DNA of 64,000 bases from CAZSSM01 sp964609385 (GTDB lineage Bacteria > Planctomycetota > Planctomycetia > Isosphaerales > Isosphaeraceae), in NCBI GenBank assembly GCA_964609385.1, contig CAZSSM010000033.1, forward strand, positions 1 to 64,000. The letters are read 5' to 3'. This document shows positions 34,081-45,200 of the stretch, piece by piece. The position numbers were made by a program, and so were the translations under genes. Position 1 is the first letter of the stretch. Each line of letters starts with the position of its first letter. Under the pieces are notes generated by a model that was given only the letters and a program-made list of their open reading frames with translations, was not told the origin of the DNA and did no database searches.

Positions 34081-36180
34081 TCAACGGGACAGCAAGACGA
34101 CAATGCTCCGGCCAGGGACTCGGTAGGAGTCGGCGGTGATCGTTGGCTCGGATCCGGGCTCAGAGACGTCTCCCGGCGACGGTTCAGCCGTCGCGACAGC
34201 CCGGAACCAAGTCCGACCGGGGACCTCGGGAATTTGGAATTCCAGGTCATCCCAGTACATATTCATCATGATGTGGAAGTCGGCCTCATCATCAGTCCCG
34301 CCTAGCGTGAAGGCCAAGGCGCGGGCTTCGTGGTCGTCCCAGCCAGGCCGATCGAGTTCGAGTCCATGCCAGGCGATGTCAGACAAGCTTCGTGGGTTGA
34401 TCTCACCAGCGAAGAACCGATCGCGACGGAGCGCCGGGTGGGCTCGACGAAGAGCGATGAGTCCGCGCCAGAACCGGAGCAGGTCACCATGGGTGTTGAC
34501 GAGATCCCAGTCGAACCAACTTAGGGGACTATCTTGGCAGTAGGCGTTATTGTTGCCGTGCTGGGTCCGGCGAACCTCGTCGCCGGCAGTGATCATGGGG
34601 ATCCCTTGGCTAAGCATCATCATCGTGGCGAAATTGCGGACTTGGCGGTCACGGAGCGCCTCGATCGCCGGATCGTCGCTCGACCCCTCGACGCCGCAGT
34701 TCCAAGACATGTTATCGTCGTTGCCGTCGCGATTTCCTTCGCCATTGGCCTCATTGTGCTTGGCATTGTAGCTGACCAGATCGTTTAGCGTGAACCCATC
34801 GTGACAGGTGACGAAATTGACGCTGTTCATGGGGGTGTGACCGCAGGCCTGATAGAGATCGGAGCTGCCGGCGATCCGGCTGGCGATGGCGCCGACGAGC
34901 CCGGGGTCGCCCTTCACAAACCGGCGCACGTCGTCCCGATAGCGGCCGTTCCATTCCGCCCAACGGTATCCTGGGAAGTTGCCGACCTGATACAGCCCGC
35001 CAGCGTCCCAGGCCTCGGCGATCAGCTTCGTCCCGGCCAGTCGGTCGGACAGCTCGATCTCCCAGACGACCGGCGGATAGGTCATCGGCGCCCCGTCCTC
35101 GCCCCGGGTCAGCACCGAACCCTCATCGAACCGAAATCCGTCGACGTGCATCTCACGGACCCAGTATTCCAGGCAGTCGACGATCAGCTTGGTCGGTACC
35201 GGATGATTGCAACGAAACGTGTTCCCGCATCCGCTGAAGTCGTAATAATACTGCGGATCGGTTAGTGACAAGTAGTAGTACGTCGAATTGCTGATCCCTT
35301 TGAAGCAGTAGCAAGGCCCAAGATGGTTGCCCTCGTCGGTATGGTTGAAGACGACGTCGAGGATCACCTCGATCCCTGCGCGATGGAGCGCCTTGACCAT
35401 GTCGCGGAACTCGTTGACCTGACGGGCCAACTCGGGCGAGACACAGTAGCCCGAATGGGGGGCGAAGAATCCCATCGTGCTGTAGCCCCAATAGTTCCGC
35501 AGCGTGGCGCCGTCGAACTCGCGGAGCACCTCGGTGTCGTCAAACTCGAAGACCGGGAGCAGTTCGACGGCGGTAACGCCCAGCGACTGCAGATAAGGGA
35601 TCTTCTCGATCACACCGGAGAATGTCCCGGGATGCGACACGCCCGAACTGGATCCGCGGGTGAACCCTCCAACGTGCATTTCGTAAACAATTGTTTCACT
35701 CATTGGCCGGTTGAGCGGCCGATCTCCTTCCCAGTCGTAGTCCTCGGTGTCGGGCACACAGGCGCGAAGAGAGGTCGATCCGTTGTCGCCCGCGCCGCAG
35801 GCATCACCACGGACCCAGAGCGCCTTGGAGATGCCCCGGGCATACGGGTCAATCAGTACCTTCTCCGGATCGAACCGATGCCCCGCCTCGACATCACGCG
35901 GACCGTCGATCCGGTAGGCATAGTGGTAACCCGGTCGAGCCCCCTGAATGAGACAGTGCCAAAAATGGGAAGTCCGATGAATCTCGGGATCGAGGTCGAA
36001 TCGCGCGATCGGCGCGACATCGTCGTGCTCTTCGAAAATCAGCAACTCGACGGCCGTAGCCGATTCGCTGAAGATCGAGAAGTTCACGCCGTCAGACTCG
36101 ACGGTCGCGCCCGGAGGATGGGCTCGGCCCGGCTCGATACGCAACGCAACGTCGGTTGAGATACTGATATCCGCAGACAT
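34081..36180 (-). CDS. glgX: Glycogen debranching enzyme / isoamylase-type (GlgX)
   Basis: 699 residues, typical GlgX length. A CBM48-like N-terminal domain (PPGATVESDGVNFSIFSESA) is followed by a GH13 barrel: VYEMHVGGFT, DVVFNHTDEG, then nucleophile D352 in VDGFRFD, acid E389 in LIAEAWD and transition-state D461 in CHDGF. The C-terminal beta domain ends near WFRAVATAEPSPGD. It cleaves alpha-1,6 branches in glycogen, releasing linear maltooligosaccharides. The ATG at 36180 is preceded by AAGGAA. It is the first clear enzyme of the minus-strand run, 192 bases upstream of the AGE-STAS gene, which also acts on sugars. Confidence 0.93.
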   Translation of the reverse strand: MSADISISTDVALRIEPGRAHPPGATVESDGVNFSIFSESATAVELLIFEEHDDVAPIARFDLDPEIHRTSHFWHCLIQGARPGYHYAYRIDGPRDVEAGHRFDPEKVLIDPYARGISKALWVRGDACGAGDNGSTSLRACVPDTEDYDWEGDRPLNRPMSETIVYEMHVGGFTRGSSSGVSHPGTFSGVIEKIPYLQSLGVTAVELLPVFEFDDTEVLREFDGATLRNYWGYSTMGFFAPHSGYCVSPELARQVNEFRDMVKALHRAGIEVILDVVFNHTDEGNHLGPCYCFKGISNSTYYYLSLTDPQYYYDFSGCGNTFRCNHPVPTKLIVDCLEYWVREMHVDGFRFDEGSVLTRGEDGAPMTYPPVVWEIELSDRLAGTKLIAEAWDAGGLYQVGNFPGYRWAEWNGRYRDDVRRFVKGDPGLVGAIASRIAGSSDLYQACGHTPMNSVNFVTCHDGFTLNDLVSYNAKHNEANGEGNRDGNDDNMSWNCGVEGSSDDPAIEALRDRQVRNFATMMMLSQGIPMITAGDEVRRTQHGNNNAYCQDSPLSWFDWDLVNTHGDLLRFWRGLIALRRAHPALRRDRFFAGEINPRSLSDIAWHGLELDRPGWDDHEARALAFTLGGTDDEADFHIMMNMYWDDLEFQIPEVPGRTWFRAVATAEPSPGDVSEPGSEPTITADSYRVPGRSIVVLLSR

Positions 36181-36414
36181 CGGTTGTTTCCTTTTGCCGG
36201 ACTCGGTTCAGGTTTCTAAATCGTTGAGAGGAAAGCGCGATGCTGACTCGCCAAGAAAATCCCGAAGCTCTCCCACGACCCGCCAAAAAAATCCTGTTTG
36301 GACAGTACGACGTGCCGTGTCGTTCGGCGACCACCTTGAGGTCGCGTTGACTTCAGGTCGATCGCCAGCCGAGAACAGACCCGGATCGCTGCGCGGTCCT
36401 GGGACGCACCGTAA

Positions 36415-37056
36415 TCAGTCAGAGTCCCGGCACAATGGCCTCCAGACCAGCAGGTCGATCAATGGGAAGGTGATGTAAAGCGCGAGGACCAAACTCTTGT
36501 CGATCAGGCAGAAGGGCAAGGCGATCAGGAATACGACTGGCCCGGTTAGGAGATGCCGTCCGACCGCGTGAACCGTCTCGGGCGCGATCCAATCCCCGGT
36601 TCTTCGGTCGTCGCGAGTGACACACCACCAGAGCAGAATGAGTGACCCACCAGTAAGAACGTGCGATGCCGAATAAAGGCAAAGCAGAACACATGATTCA
36701 TGCTCGTACGTTTCGGCAATCAGGTCGGTCGGGAACGGAATGAACGAAACCGACAACAGAAATAGCGTGTTGACTAGAATCAATTTGCCATCGAGCGATT
36801 CGACGTAATGGAAAATATGATGATGGCGGGCCCAGTACCCGGCGATCATAAGAAAGCTTATCACAAAGCTCGCCATGTCGGGAAACAAACCAGCCAACCC
36901 CTCGAGCGCAGCGCCATATTTGGACGCCTCAACGATCGTGTCGCGATCGTCGGTCAGGCCGAAGACAAGCAGGGTCATAACGATCGCCAAGACCCCATCA
37001 CTAAGCGCCTCCAGACGTCCGGTGCTCAACCCAACGGCCGGTTCGGTGATTCGCAA
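36415..37056 (-). CDS. TMEM175-family (DUF1211) potassium channel-like membrane protein
   Basis: 213 residues with about six transmembrane helices. The first helix carries the family signature as R14-L-E-A-L18-S-D20-G, where the usual F of the FSD motif is leucine. HHHIFHYVESLDGKLILVN and NTLFLLSVSFIPFPTDLI are also typical of bacterial TMEM175 channels, which form tetramers that conduct potassium. Translation appears to start at a TTG (37056) placed after GGAGG. It is on the same strand as glgX, 234 bases upstream, but no functional link is evident. Confidence 0.87.
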   Translation of the reverse strand: MRITEPAVGLSTGRLEALSDGVLAIVMTLLVFGLTDDRDTIVEASKYGAALEGLAGLFPDMASFVISFLMIAGYWARHHHIFHYVESLDGKLILVNTLFLLSVSFIPFPTDLIAETYEHESCVLLCLYSASHVLTGGSLILLWWCVTRDDRRTGDWIAPETVHAVGRHLLTGPVVFLIALPFCLIDKSLVLALYITFPLIDLLVWRPLCRDSD

Positions 37057-37426
37057 CTCGGACGTCCTCCCGGATCTGCAAGGCGATCGCTCGATAACGG
37101 ATCGCCGATCGACTCGGAGACCGCCCAGAACGTTGGACGATTCTCCCGATCGATTCGGCCCAAGTGAGAGCGTAGATCACATCTGGGAACGCTCGGACGT
37201 GATGGGCTCCGTTTTTTCGGTAGATTGGAAATTATGAAGGTCCGTAACCCCGATGTCCCCTCGTCCTCGAGGAGCGAATCATGGGATCGCGGACCTGGTG
37301 GTTGGTGATCGATCAATTCAATAGGTAGATAGCAGATCGGTCAGATCGGTCGGGACCGGACATGTTTGCCGATTCCAAACTCCGACGACGACCCAACCGG
37401 GTTGAGACAGAACGACTGGATTGCGA
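37057..37426. other. Intergenic region, no gene seen
   Basis: About 370 bases between the channel gene and the end of the peroxidase-RTX gene. It includes a 10-base palindrome TCCTCGAGGA near 37264. No open frame with coding character, no clear terminator. Confidence 0.45.
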
Positions 37427-37489
37427 TTAGAGGGAGTTGGCGATCTCCCAAGCAAGCGTCGGGTTGGCCTCGATCGACGAGTGGATCAA

Positions 37490-37921
37490 GGTCAAAGCGA
37501 TGTCAGATCGGGTCAAGCCGGGGATCCGTTCCCAGATCGCCGTGGCGATCTGCCGCTCGGTCGATCCGGGGACGCCTTCCCAGAGAGCACTGGCGATGTC
37601 GAGGAGGCTGGACTCGAGGATGCCGAACCAGATCGCCCCGGCGATGTCCTGGTAGGTGGTCTCGAAGATCCCGTACCAGAGGGCACCGGCCAGTTCGGAG
37701 TAGGTCGTCCCGGCGATCCCGAATCGGAGGCCGGCGGCGACGTCGGCCAGCGTGGTCTCGGTGATGCCGTACCAAAGTGCCGCCGAGACGTCGGTCAGCC
37801 TCGTGGTGGGGATACCGTACCAGAGCGCGTCGGCGACCAGGGTCGGATCGGAACCGACCGGCTCCCAAAGGAGCCCGGCGATCGTCCCGAGCGAGTAGTT
37901 GCCGGTCGCCCAGAGTTGAGC
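37490..37921 (-). repeat. Nine C-terminal 15-16-residue tandem repeats (W-x-G-I type)
   Basis: The C-terminus of the peroxidase-RTX protein consists of about nine units in which tryptophan recurs every 16 residues (15 in the two most N-terminal). Clear units read ALWYGITETTLADVAA, ALWYGIFETTYQDIAG and AIWFGILESSLLDIAS. Consensus: A-L-W-Y-G-I, two variable residues, T-T, two variable, D-I-A-x. I do not recognise this as a named repeat. The final 21 residues are a degenerate unit. Confidence 0.85.
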
Positions 37922-38249
37922 GGCGTAGTCACGCCAATTCTCGACGACGCGGACGATCAGCGGATCGATCAGCACTTCCCCCGATGGTGCGATTGCCCGG
38001 AGGCGAATCGACGTCTCTCCGGGCGGCAGCGAAACCTCGGGGGCCAACCGCAAGACGTTGCCGGCCAGGACGAACCGCGCGTCGGCGATCTCGAAGCGGT
38101 AGCCTGACTTCGAGCCCGGCCCGGTCATGCGGAGAGTGCCTAGGATCGCGCCGGAGATCCCGGTGAAGACCGGAGTGCCGTCCAGTTGGATGGCACGCGG
38201 ACCCAGGTCGGTGACGATTTGATCCACGCCCTGTCCCCCGTCAAGGGTG

Positions 38250-39280
38250 TCCAAGCCGGGTCCCCCATCGAGCAAACCGGCGCCGTTCTCCCCGGCGAGA
38301 CGATCACGACCGGGCCCACCCTGGAGGGTATCTCGGCCCGCGCCGCCTTGGAGTTCATCGTCGCCGCCATCACCGAAGGCGAGGTCGTTGCCATCGCCCG
38401 CGATCAGACGGTTGACGCCCCGACCGCCGCCCAAGGTGTCGTTGCCGGCGTTGGCGAAGATGGTGTCGGGGCCGGAGCCGCCGGTGAGCAGGTCGGAACC
38501 GCCGTCACCGACGACCAAGTCGGCGCCAGAGCCACCACGCAAGTCGTCCGGGCCATCGCCACCGATGAGGGTGTCGTTGCCGGCGTCGCCCCAAGCGCTG
38601 TCGCGACCCTGATCGCCGGTCAGTTGATCGGATCCGGCATCGCCACGGAGTTGGTCGGCGCCAGAGCCACCACGGAGGACATCGTTGCCATCCCCACCTT
38701 CGACCCGGTCGGCGCCAGCCCCGCCTTCGAGCAGATCCGCGTCTCGACCGCCGAGCAAGTCGTCGGGATCATCACCGCCACGCAAAATGTCCTGGCCGTC
38801 GTTGCCCCAGAGGGTGTCGCGTCCCGAATCGCCGAAGAGCTGGTCGTTGTCCGGGCCACCGCCCAGTTGATCATCTCCAGCCCCGCCGCGCTGGACGTCA
38901 TCCCCATCGTTGCCGGAGATCCGGTCGGAGCCCCCACCCCCTTCGAGCGAGTCGTTGCCGAGGCCCCCCTGGAGCACATCGTCACCGCTCTCGCCGCGGA
39001 GCGTATCGTTGCCGTCATCGCCCCAGAGCGTGTCCGGGCCGAGCCCGCCTTGGAGCAGGTCCGAATCAGCGCCTCCGAAAGCCCGGTCATCCCCGGAACC
39101 GCCGAAGAGCGTGTCGTTCCCGAGGTCGCCGAGGAGCAGGTCCGACCCGGCACCGCCGCGGAGGAGGTCGTTGCCGAAGTCCCCAAAAAGCAGGTCCGAG
39201 CCGGCCCCACCGATGACGGTGTCATCCCCGTTACCGGCCAGGACGAACAGCTCGATGTCTGATCCCGACGCATCGATGGA
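38250..39280 (-). repeat. RTX-type calcium-binding nonapeptide array
   Basis: Repeated GGxGxDxLxGGxGxD motifs (for example GGAGADRVEGGDGNDVL, GGSGADQLRGDAGSDQL) run for about 340 residues in the peroxidase protein. In known RTX proteins each pair of nonapeptides forms a parallel beta-roll turn that binds calcium after export. At DNA level this gives GC-rich 27-base quasi-periodicity, which also creates long open frames on the other strand. Confidence 0.88.
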
Positions 39281-41300
39281 GTCGTCACCCCGCTGGCGAT
39301 CACCTCGAGCTGGTCGATCCCGGCCAAGTTCAGGTTCATCGACTCGACCTGAGCCGAGTCTGGCCCGAACCGGTACTCCTCGTCGTGGCCGGTTCCGAAG
39401 AGGGTCAGCAGGTCGTGACCCCCGCCCCCGCCGATCTCCAAATCGATCCCGCGATTGGCAAGGCCAGCCAAGTCGAGTCGGAAGCGATCGGAGGCGCTCG
39501 AGGCCCCCTGGATCACGATCCGCGAGACCTGGCCCAGCGGCCGGCTCGCAACCACCCCACCGGCCATCGGGTCGATCACCTGGACCTCGTTGAGCCGGGC
39601 CGAGACCGTGATCGTCGACGAGAGCGACCCTTCGGCCACATCGTGGAAGATCACCGAGTCGTCGAAAAAGACGTTCTCCTGCAACTCGCCCGGAGCGATC
39701 GTGGTGTTTCTCGCAATCACGTCGGCCAAGGTCGTATTGCGCAGTTCATCCAGCTCAGCGCCCGAGTAAATGTTCTCGTACCAGAACCGGTCGCCGTCGC
39801 GGAGCCGAAGGAACTGGTCGGCCAGCACGGTGAACTGCAATTCGCCCACGCTGGTGCCCGGCAGGTTATCCTCGGCCAGCATCCCCACCCAGGCGTCGAC
39901 TCGATCGACCGAGCCGTAGGTCAGCTCCAAGGCCGACCGCAACACTGGGTCGGAGGTGATCTCGGAGAACGATCCGACCGCTTCGAGACCGAAGTCGACG
40001 CGGACCTGGTTGTAATCGGCCTGACCATGGTCCCGTCCCCGCATAATGTTCAGCGAAGCAAGGTCGAGGCCGCCGGCCCCGGGAGGGCCGAAGAGGAAGT
40101 TGCGCAGATCGTCGATGACCCGCACGTCGACCTCCTGGGAGGTCTGGACGGCCAGGCCTCGGAGGATCGGATCCATCCCGGTCTCTTGGAGGACGTCCGG
40201 CCGGAAGAAGGCGTCGCGTAACAGCACGTTGCCCGGTGCGATCGACTGACCATCGGGTCCAAGCCGGAGCAGTTCGCTGGACAACGCGCTGTGGCCGAAC
40301 CGGAACGCCGCGCTGGAGAAGACAGCGCTGACGCCCGGGTCGATCGTCGGATCATACCCTTGGTAATCACCCAACGCATCAACGCCAAACAGCGCGGGCA
40401 GGAACTCGTTATACGTAATCGCCTGGATCTGCCCAATGACCTGGCTACGCGCGCGCTGATAAATCGCCTCGTCGTTGAGGCTCGGATCGGCCGCAGCGAT
40501 CTGGTCGGCCAATCGGTTGTGCTCGCGGACGAAGAGGGTGTGCATCGAGGTCAGAGCGATGTTCTCGTTGGCCCGCACATCACCGGCCAGGAAGTGGGTC
40601 TCCGACCTGGTCATCGCATTGTCCAGCCCGTCGGTGTTAAAGGGCAGCAGGTCGCCCTCGCTGACGGCCAATCGCCCCCCCTCGAAACTCCGGAGGGCCG
40701 CAGCGCGGACTTCGTCGGAGCCGTAAACCATCGAGCCGTCGATAAAAGCGGTGATGGCGTTGATCGGCACCGCCGAGGTCCCTGTGTTAGGTCCGGTCCC
40801 CTCAGCGACCTCGGAACGGTGCAGGGTCAGCGTCACACCACCGGTCTGAAACTGATCGAAATCCTGATCGCCTTGAGGGACCTGGATCGTGAGGGTCTCG
40901 TCCTCCAATTCAGGGCTGAGACTGATGTCGTGGTCGAGGAATTGTCCCCAGGCCTAGAGAGGCCGCGTTGGCTGAGTGCCGAACCGGTCTGGTCGTGGAT
41001 GGCGTTGCTGATGACCCGGGGACTAGGCCGATCGTCACCGGGCGGATCCCAGACGCCGTCGTCGTAGACGGCCGGGGAAATTCGGACGAGATCGACGCCG
41101 GCTGATCCGAGCATCGGGTCGATCGGATTGTTGCCGGTTCCGTCGATGGATCGGATCGGGACGTCTCTGGAGAGGAGCTGACGCGACTCGAGGGCTTCGG
41201 TGGTGGGCCGCTCGGCGCGGGTCTGAACACCTCGTCGACGGGCACCACGTCCCTGGGCGCTGGACCGTCGGACATCGTATTGGCTCGGAAGCATCGTCAT

Positions 41301-42222
41301 GGCGTGCAACTCCTTGAGCGGGAGGTTTTCTACGGAAATCTCGATCCAGGGTGATCATTGATTCACAGCGACATGAACTTTTTGTCAGACATCCTGAATA
41401 ATCCGGATTCCGTGGAGGGTGGCAAATCGTCCGAGGACCCTCACGATCTCCTCAAGATTGATCGAAAGGCGTCTTATCGCTCATCGAATGAGAAGTATCG
41501 GAAAGAACACATTGGCAAGTTCCTTGATCACAAATTTTAACTTATGTCCACTGAACTAATATGTATATGATACCGATCGCGTTCTTTTCTTGGGACGCAA
41601 GTTTGGCAGCTTTTTTGCAAATCTGGTTCGCCGTATCAAGGAACCTCAGACTAATCCCGAATCCGGGAATGCTGCTAAAGAGATCGCAATCGCCACGAGT
41701 GGACGCGTCCCGTCTACAAGCAGTAACGTTTCTCTCTTCCGCTTTTTGCATCGGAGGGTCGCCAATTTTTTCGGTACACTCTGGACCAGATCGATTTCAA
41801 AAGAAACTCGATCTCGTCGCAATTTCGGCATAAGCTACATCCCTAGCGATAACCGACCGAGTGTGCTCGAGAGGCCCCTAGGCCATCCAGGCCGTTATGG
41901 ATCGGCAATGCCATCGATGTCTGGTTAGCTGGCCACTTCCCAGGTCGGCATCCGTTTGTACTGTTTTTCAATCGTCGAGAGGATAATCGCGATGAAGGAG
42001 TCGAGCACCTATCATCCCGATTGGCGTCAATTCCAACCTGAAATGGGAACGGTTTACCAAACAGTCCTTCAGAGTGTGCGGCCTCGATGACGATCCGCTC
42101 GGGCCGCATGAAGCGAGTGTTGTTGCCAAGTAACGGATTGCGTCCCAATTATTGAGTGAGAAAAAATCTAATACAGAACTAGTTTTACAAACCATAAAAT
42201 GCTATGAATACAAACTTACTTA
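41301..42222. other. AT-richer stretch without an intact gene
   Basis: About 920 bases between the peroxidase gene and the second kinase gene, clearly richer in A and T than its flanks. Several short frames of 60-110 codons overlap on both strands, none with a recognisable family. On the reverse strand a peptide starting MRPERIVIEAAHSEGL (about 42110) appears to continue in another frame as VLDSFIAIILSTIEKQYKRM up to a stop near 41926, which suggests a frameshifted remnant. The left part must also contain the peroxidase promoter. Confidence 0.45.
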
Positions 42223-45200
42223 TCAACTCTCTGGGTTCTCGCGATTGGCCAACTCTTCGAGGATTTGCTGGAACTCGGGGTGGTCGCGGATCTCATCGAG
42301 GTCAGAATCGGTCCGAAGACTCCCCAGGTCATCCCATCCCTCAGTGATGGCCGCGCGGAGCGATTGCAAGGCCCGATCGACATAGTGCATGGCAGGAGGT
42401 TTGGGGCTCGGATCGATATGCCGGGCCGCCTTGGCGGTGAGAGCGAGACAGCACGCCTTGTTGTAATGGTTGACCATTTCGGGCAGGGGTAGGCCAGCGT
42501 TCAATTCACCAGCTCGGAGGTGGGCATTCAACGCGGCTTGAGGATCTCCCCTGAGAAGAGCGATCTCCCCGACGACATTGCAGGTGACGCTCAGGGTGGA
42601 GCGAAAAGACGGATTATCGGGATACCGACGAATGAGGTCCTCCCCGAGATCCCTCGACCGCTGAATCAAGGACCACGCCTCGTCGAGGTGGCCCAGGTCT
42701 CGTTCCACGCGGGTGAGCCGGCCGAGGATGATCCCCTGAGCGTTTTGATATTTCGGAATGCTCTCAACCCGAACGTTCTGGTTTGTCAAATATTCGGAAA
42801 CAGTGAGTGCCTCTTTCAACGCTCTGCCCGCCGCCTCGAGGTCGCCGGCCTTGCTGTGGAGTTGGGAGAGGAGGACCAACATCCGGGTGGCGTTGTTGAG
42901 TTCGGCTGGGTCCGGATTGGATATGCTGCCAAGGACCTCGACTCCTCGCGTGAACGCCTCGATCGCGACTTCCGATTCGCCATGCTCCTTGGCGATCAAG
43001 CCAAGTGTATCACAGCACCGAGACAACGTGAGTTGGTATTCGGTAACCAAACCGGCTCGTCCTACAAGCGCTTCGGCGCAGTCTCGGGCCGCTCGAGCCA
43101 GGTCAATGGCCCCCTCGCCGTCCAAATCGTTCTCAAAGACCGCCCGCATATTCAAAGCTTCTGCATACGTTTGCTGATAATCAATGACTGTCGGGTAATT
43201 CGCAGCGAGTCGCTCCAGGATCGGCACCGCCTCTTCAAGGTCTCCGAGTCCCCGATCGAGCTGCCCAGCCTTCCGGCGATAGACAGCCAAAGTCACGAGT
43301 GCATCGGCCAACCCATGCAAATTAACCCCTAAGTTAGGATATGATCTTAATGCATTACGATTCAATTCACAGGCGCGATTTTGGAGCACGATCGCAGACT
43401 CGTAATCCCCTTCAAGGTTGCGGATGTTGGCCAGATTGTAATAGGATCCTGCCAAAGAGTTGAGACTTGCCAGGTGCGTCGGGTTTTTACTTAGTAAATT
43501 TTCACACACTTCGATCGCACGCTGGTATTGAGTGATCGCGATATCGTATCGGTTCATCCTCCTGGAGAAATTCGCTGAACGGAGAAGGGTGTCGGACAAC
43601 ATGCTCCCGGCCTTGACCGATTCGGGACGGCGACGGAGCAGGCCGCTCAGTATCTCCTCAGCCTCTCGGAGTTCGGAACGAATCCGGTCGTGATGAGGAT
43701 CGCTGGCCATGAACTGGAACTCGGACCGTCCAGATAACGCTGAGGCCAACGCGAACTGCGCGTCGAACGAGTCAGGCTGCTTCGCTAGCGCGAGCCGGCT
43801 GGCTTCGACCGACGCATCGTAGGCGGCAATGACCTCATCGTGACCCCCCTCGCTCTTGGTTATCTCGGCAATCCGGATGTAGGCATTGGACAACTCGAGG
43901 AGGGCTTGGGGCGTCTCCGGTGCATTGGCTTGCCGTACGAAGTCGCGATAGTAAGGGAGTGCCGCTTCAAAAATCTGTCTGCGGATCGGCGTCAGGTGCG
44001 GCTGGTTAAAGAGCAGCCCACGCCCTACTTGAGTGAGTTCATCAACAGCTTTGCGTGTTTGAATTAGGTTAGTATTGGCGCGATCGCGCTCTTTGAGGGC
44101 GTAGAACAATGCCGTCGTTGTCCCAACGATCCCGATGATTAAGCTGAGAACTGCCAGCATGCCGGCTGCCACCGCCGCTCGATGACGACGCACGAACACA
44201 CCCAAGCGGTAGAGCCTCGAGTCACCCCGGGCCGTCACGGTCTCCCCGTTGAGGTGGCGGTTCAGGTCCTCAGCCAGCGCTTCAACGGTCGGATAGCGAC
44301 GCTCCGGCTCGGGTCGGAGGGCCGTCAGGATGATCCCATCCAAATCGCCCCCGAGGACCCGTGTGAGGACTTGGGGGGAAGCATCACGCACCGAGGCCAG
44401 TTCCTCAGGCGTCAGCGTTTGCGTGGTCCCATCACGACCCGGGAGCGTTTTCGGCTGGAGCACCGCCTGGCTGGGCCGGATCGGTACCGTCTCCGGATCA
44501 ATCACACCGGGCTCGCGGAACCGGGTCGCTTGGTGACCAGTCAGCAACTCATAGAGGATCAAACCGAGCGCGTAGACGTCGCTGGAAGTCGTCAACGACT
44601 CGCCACGGATCTGCTCGGGACTGGCATAGCGCGGAGTCATGGGAGCATAGCCGGTCTGCGTTCGAGGGCCCTCATCGTGGTCTGGATCCTCCTGGATCAA
44701 TTTGGCGATCCCGAAGTCGATCAGGTGTACGTCACCATTACAATCGACCAGGATGTTGGAGGGTTTGAGGTCGCGATGGATGACCGCGTGCCGGTGGGCG
44801 TACTGCACTGCCTCGCAGGCCTGGAGGAAGAGCCGGATGCGTGCTCGTACATCGAGTTGGTGCTGGTCGCAGTAGGCATCGATCCGTTGGCCGTCGATGT
44901 AATCCATGATCACATACGGGGCCCCCTCCGGGGTCGTCCCCGCGTCGATCAAGCCGACGATCCGGGGGTGCCGCCCCAGGTCGGCTTGGATCCGGACCTC
45001 ATTGCGGAACCGATGAGCCAGTCCTTGGGGATCGCTGGGCGGAGGGAGAATCTTGATGGCGACGGTCTGTTCGAAGTCAGCGTCTTGGCGCTGAGCGCGA
45101 TGCACAACGCTCATGCCACCGCGACCAATCACCTCACCGACCAAGAATGCCCCGAGGCGCTGTCCAACCCGAGCCGCACCGGGGTCGAGCAATCCCAAGG

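Larger units (their letters stand above)
37427..41300 (-). pseudogene. Animal-type heme peroxidase with RTX array, split by two frameshifts
   Basis: One gene is spread over three frames. Frame 1 from the ATG at 41300 (after AAGGAG) carries the LEPR-XLL motif (ALESRQLLS, residues 36-44) and runs to about 40955. Frame 2 resumes as AWGQFLDHD, the distal-histidine block of animal peroxidases, and continues through MHTLFVREHNRLAD, proximal-histidine RFGHS and LNIMRGRDHG. At about 39290 it shifts to frame 3, which begins SIDASGSDIELFVLAGNGDD and holds RTX repeats and a C-terminal tandem repeat to 37427. Adding one G at each site restores a single 1,291-residue protein. Either it is a decaying gene or the two missing bases are sequence errors in short G-runs. 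The intact form would be an exported, calcium-binding peroxidase. Confidence 0.8.

Noticed and set aside
38186..39262. Plus-strand open frame of 358 codons
   Set aside because: Antisense to the RTX array; its Val/Ala/Gly pattern mirrors the repeat on the other strand.
39285..39295. Programmed ribosomal frameshift in the peroxidase-RTX gene
   Set aside because: No slippery heptamer or downstream stimulatory structure is evident, and a second unrelated shift occurs at about 40953; simple base loss explains both better.
41561..41928. Small plus-strand genes in the AT-rich island
   Set aside because: Two overlapping frames in different phases, no Shine-Dalgarno site, no family resemblance.
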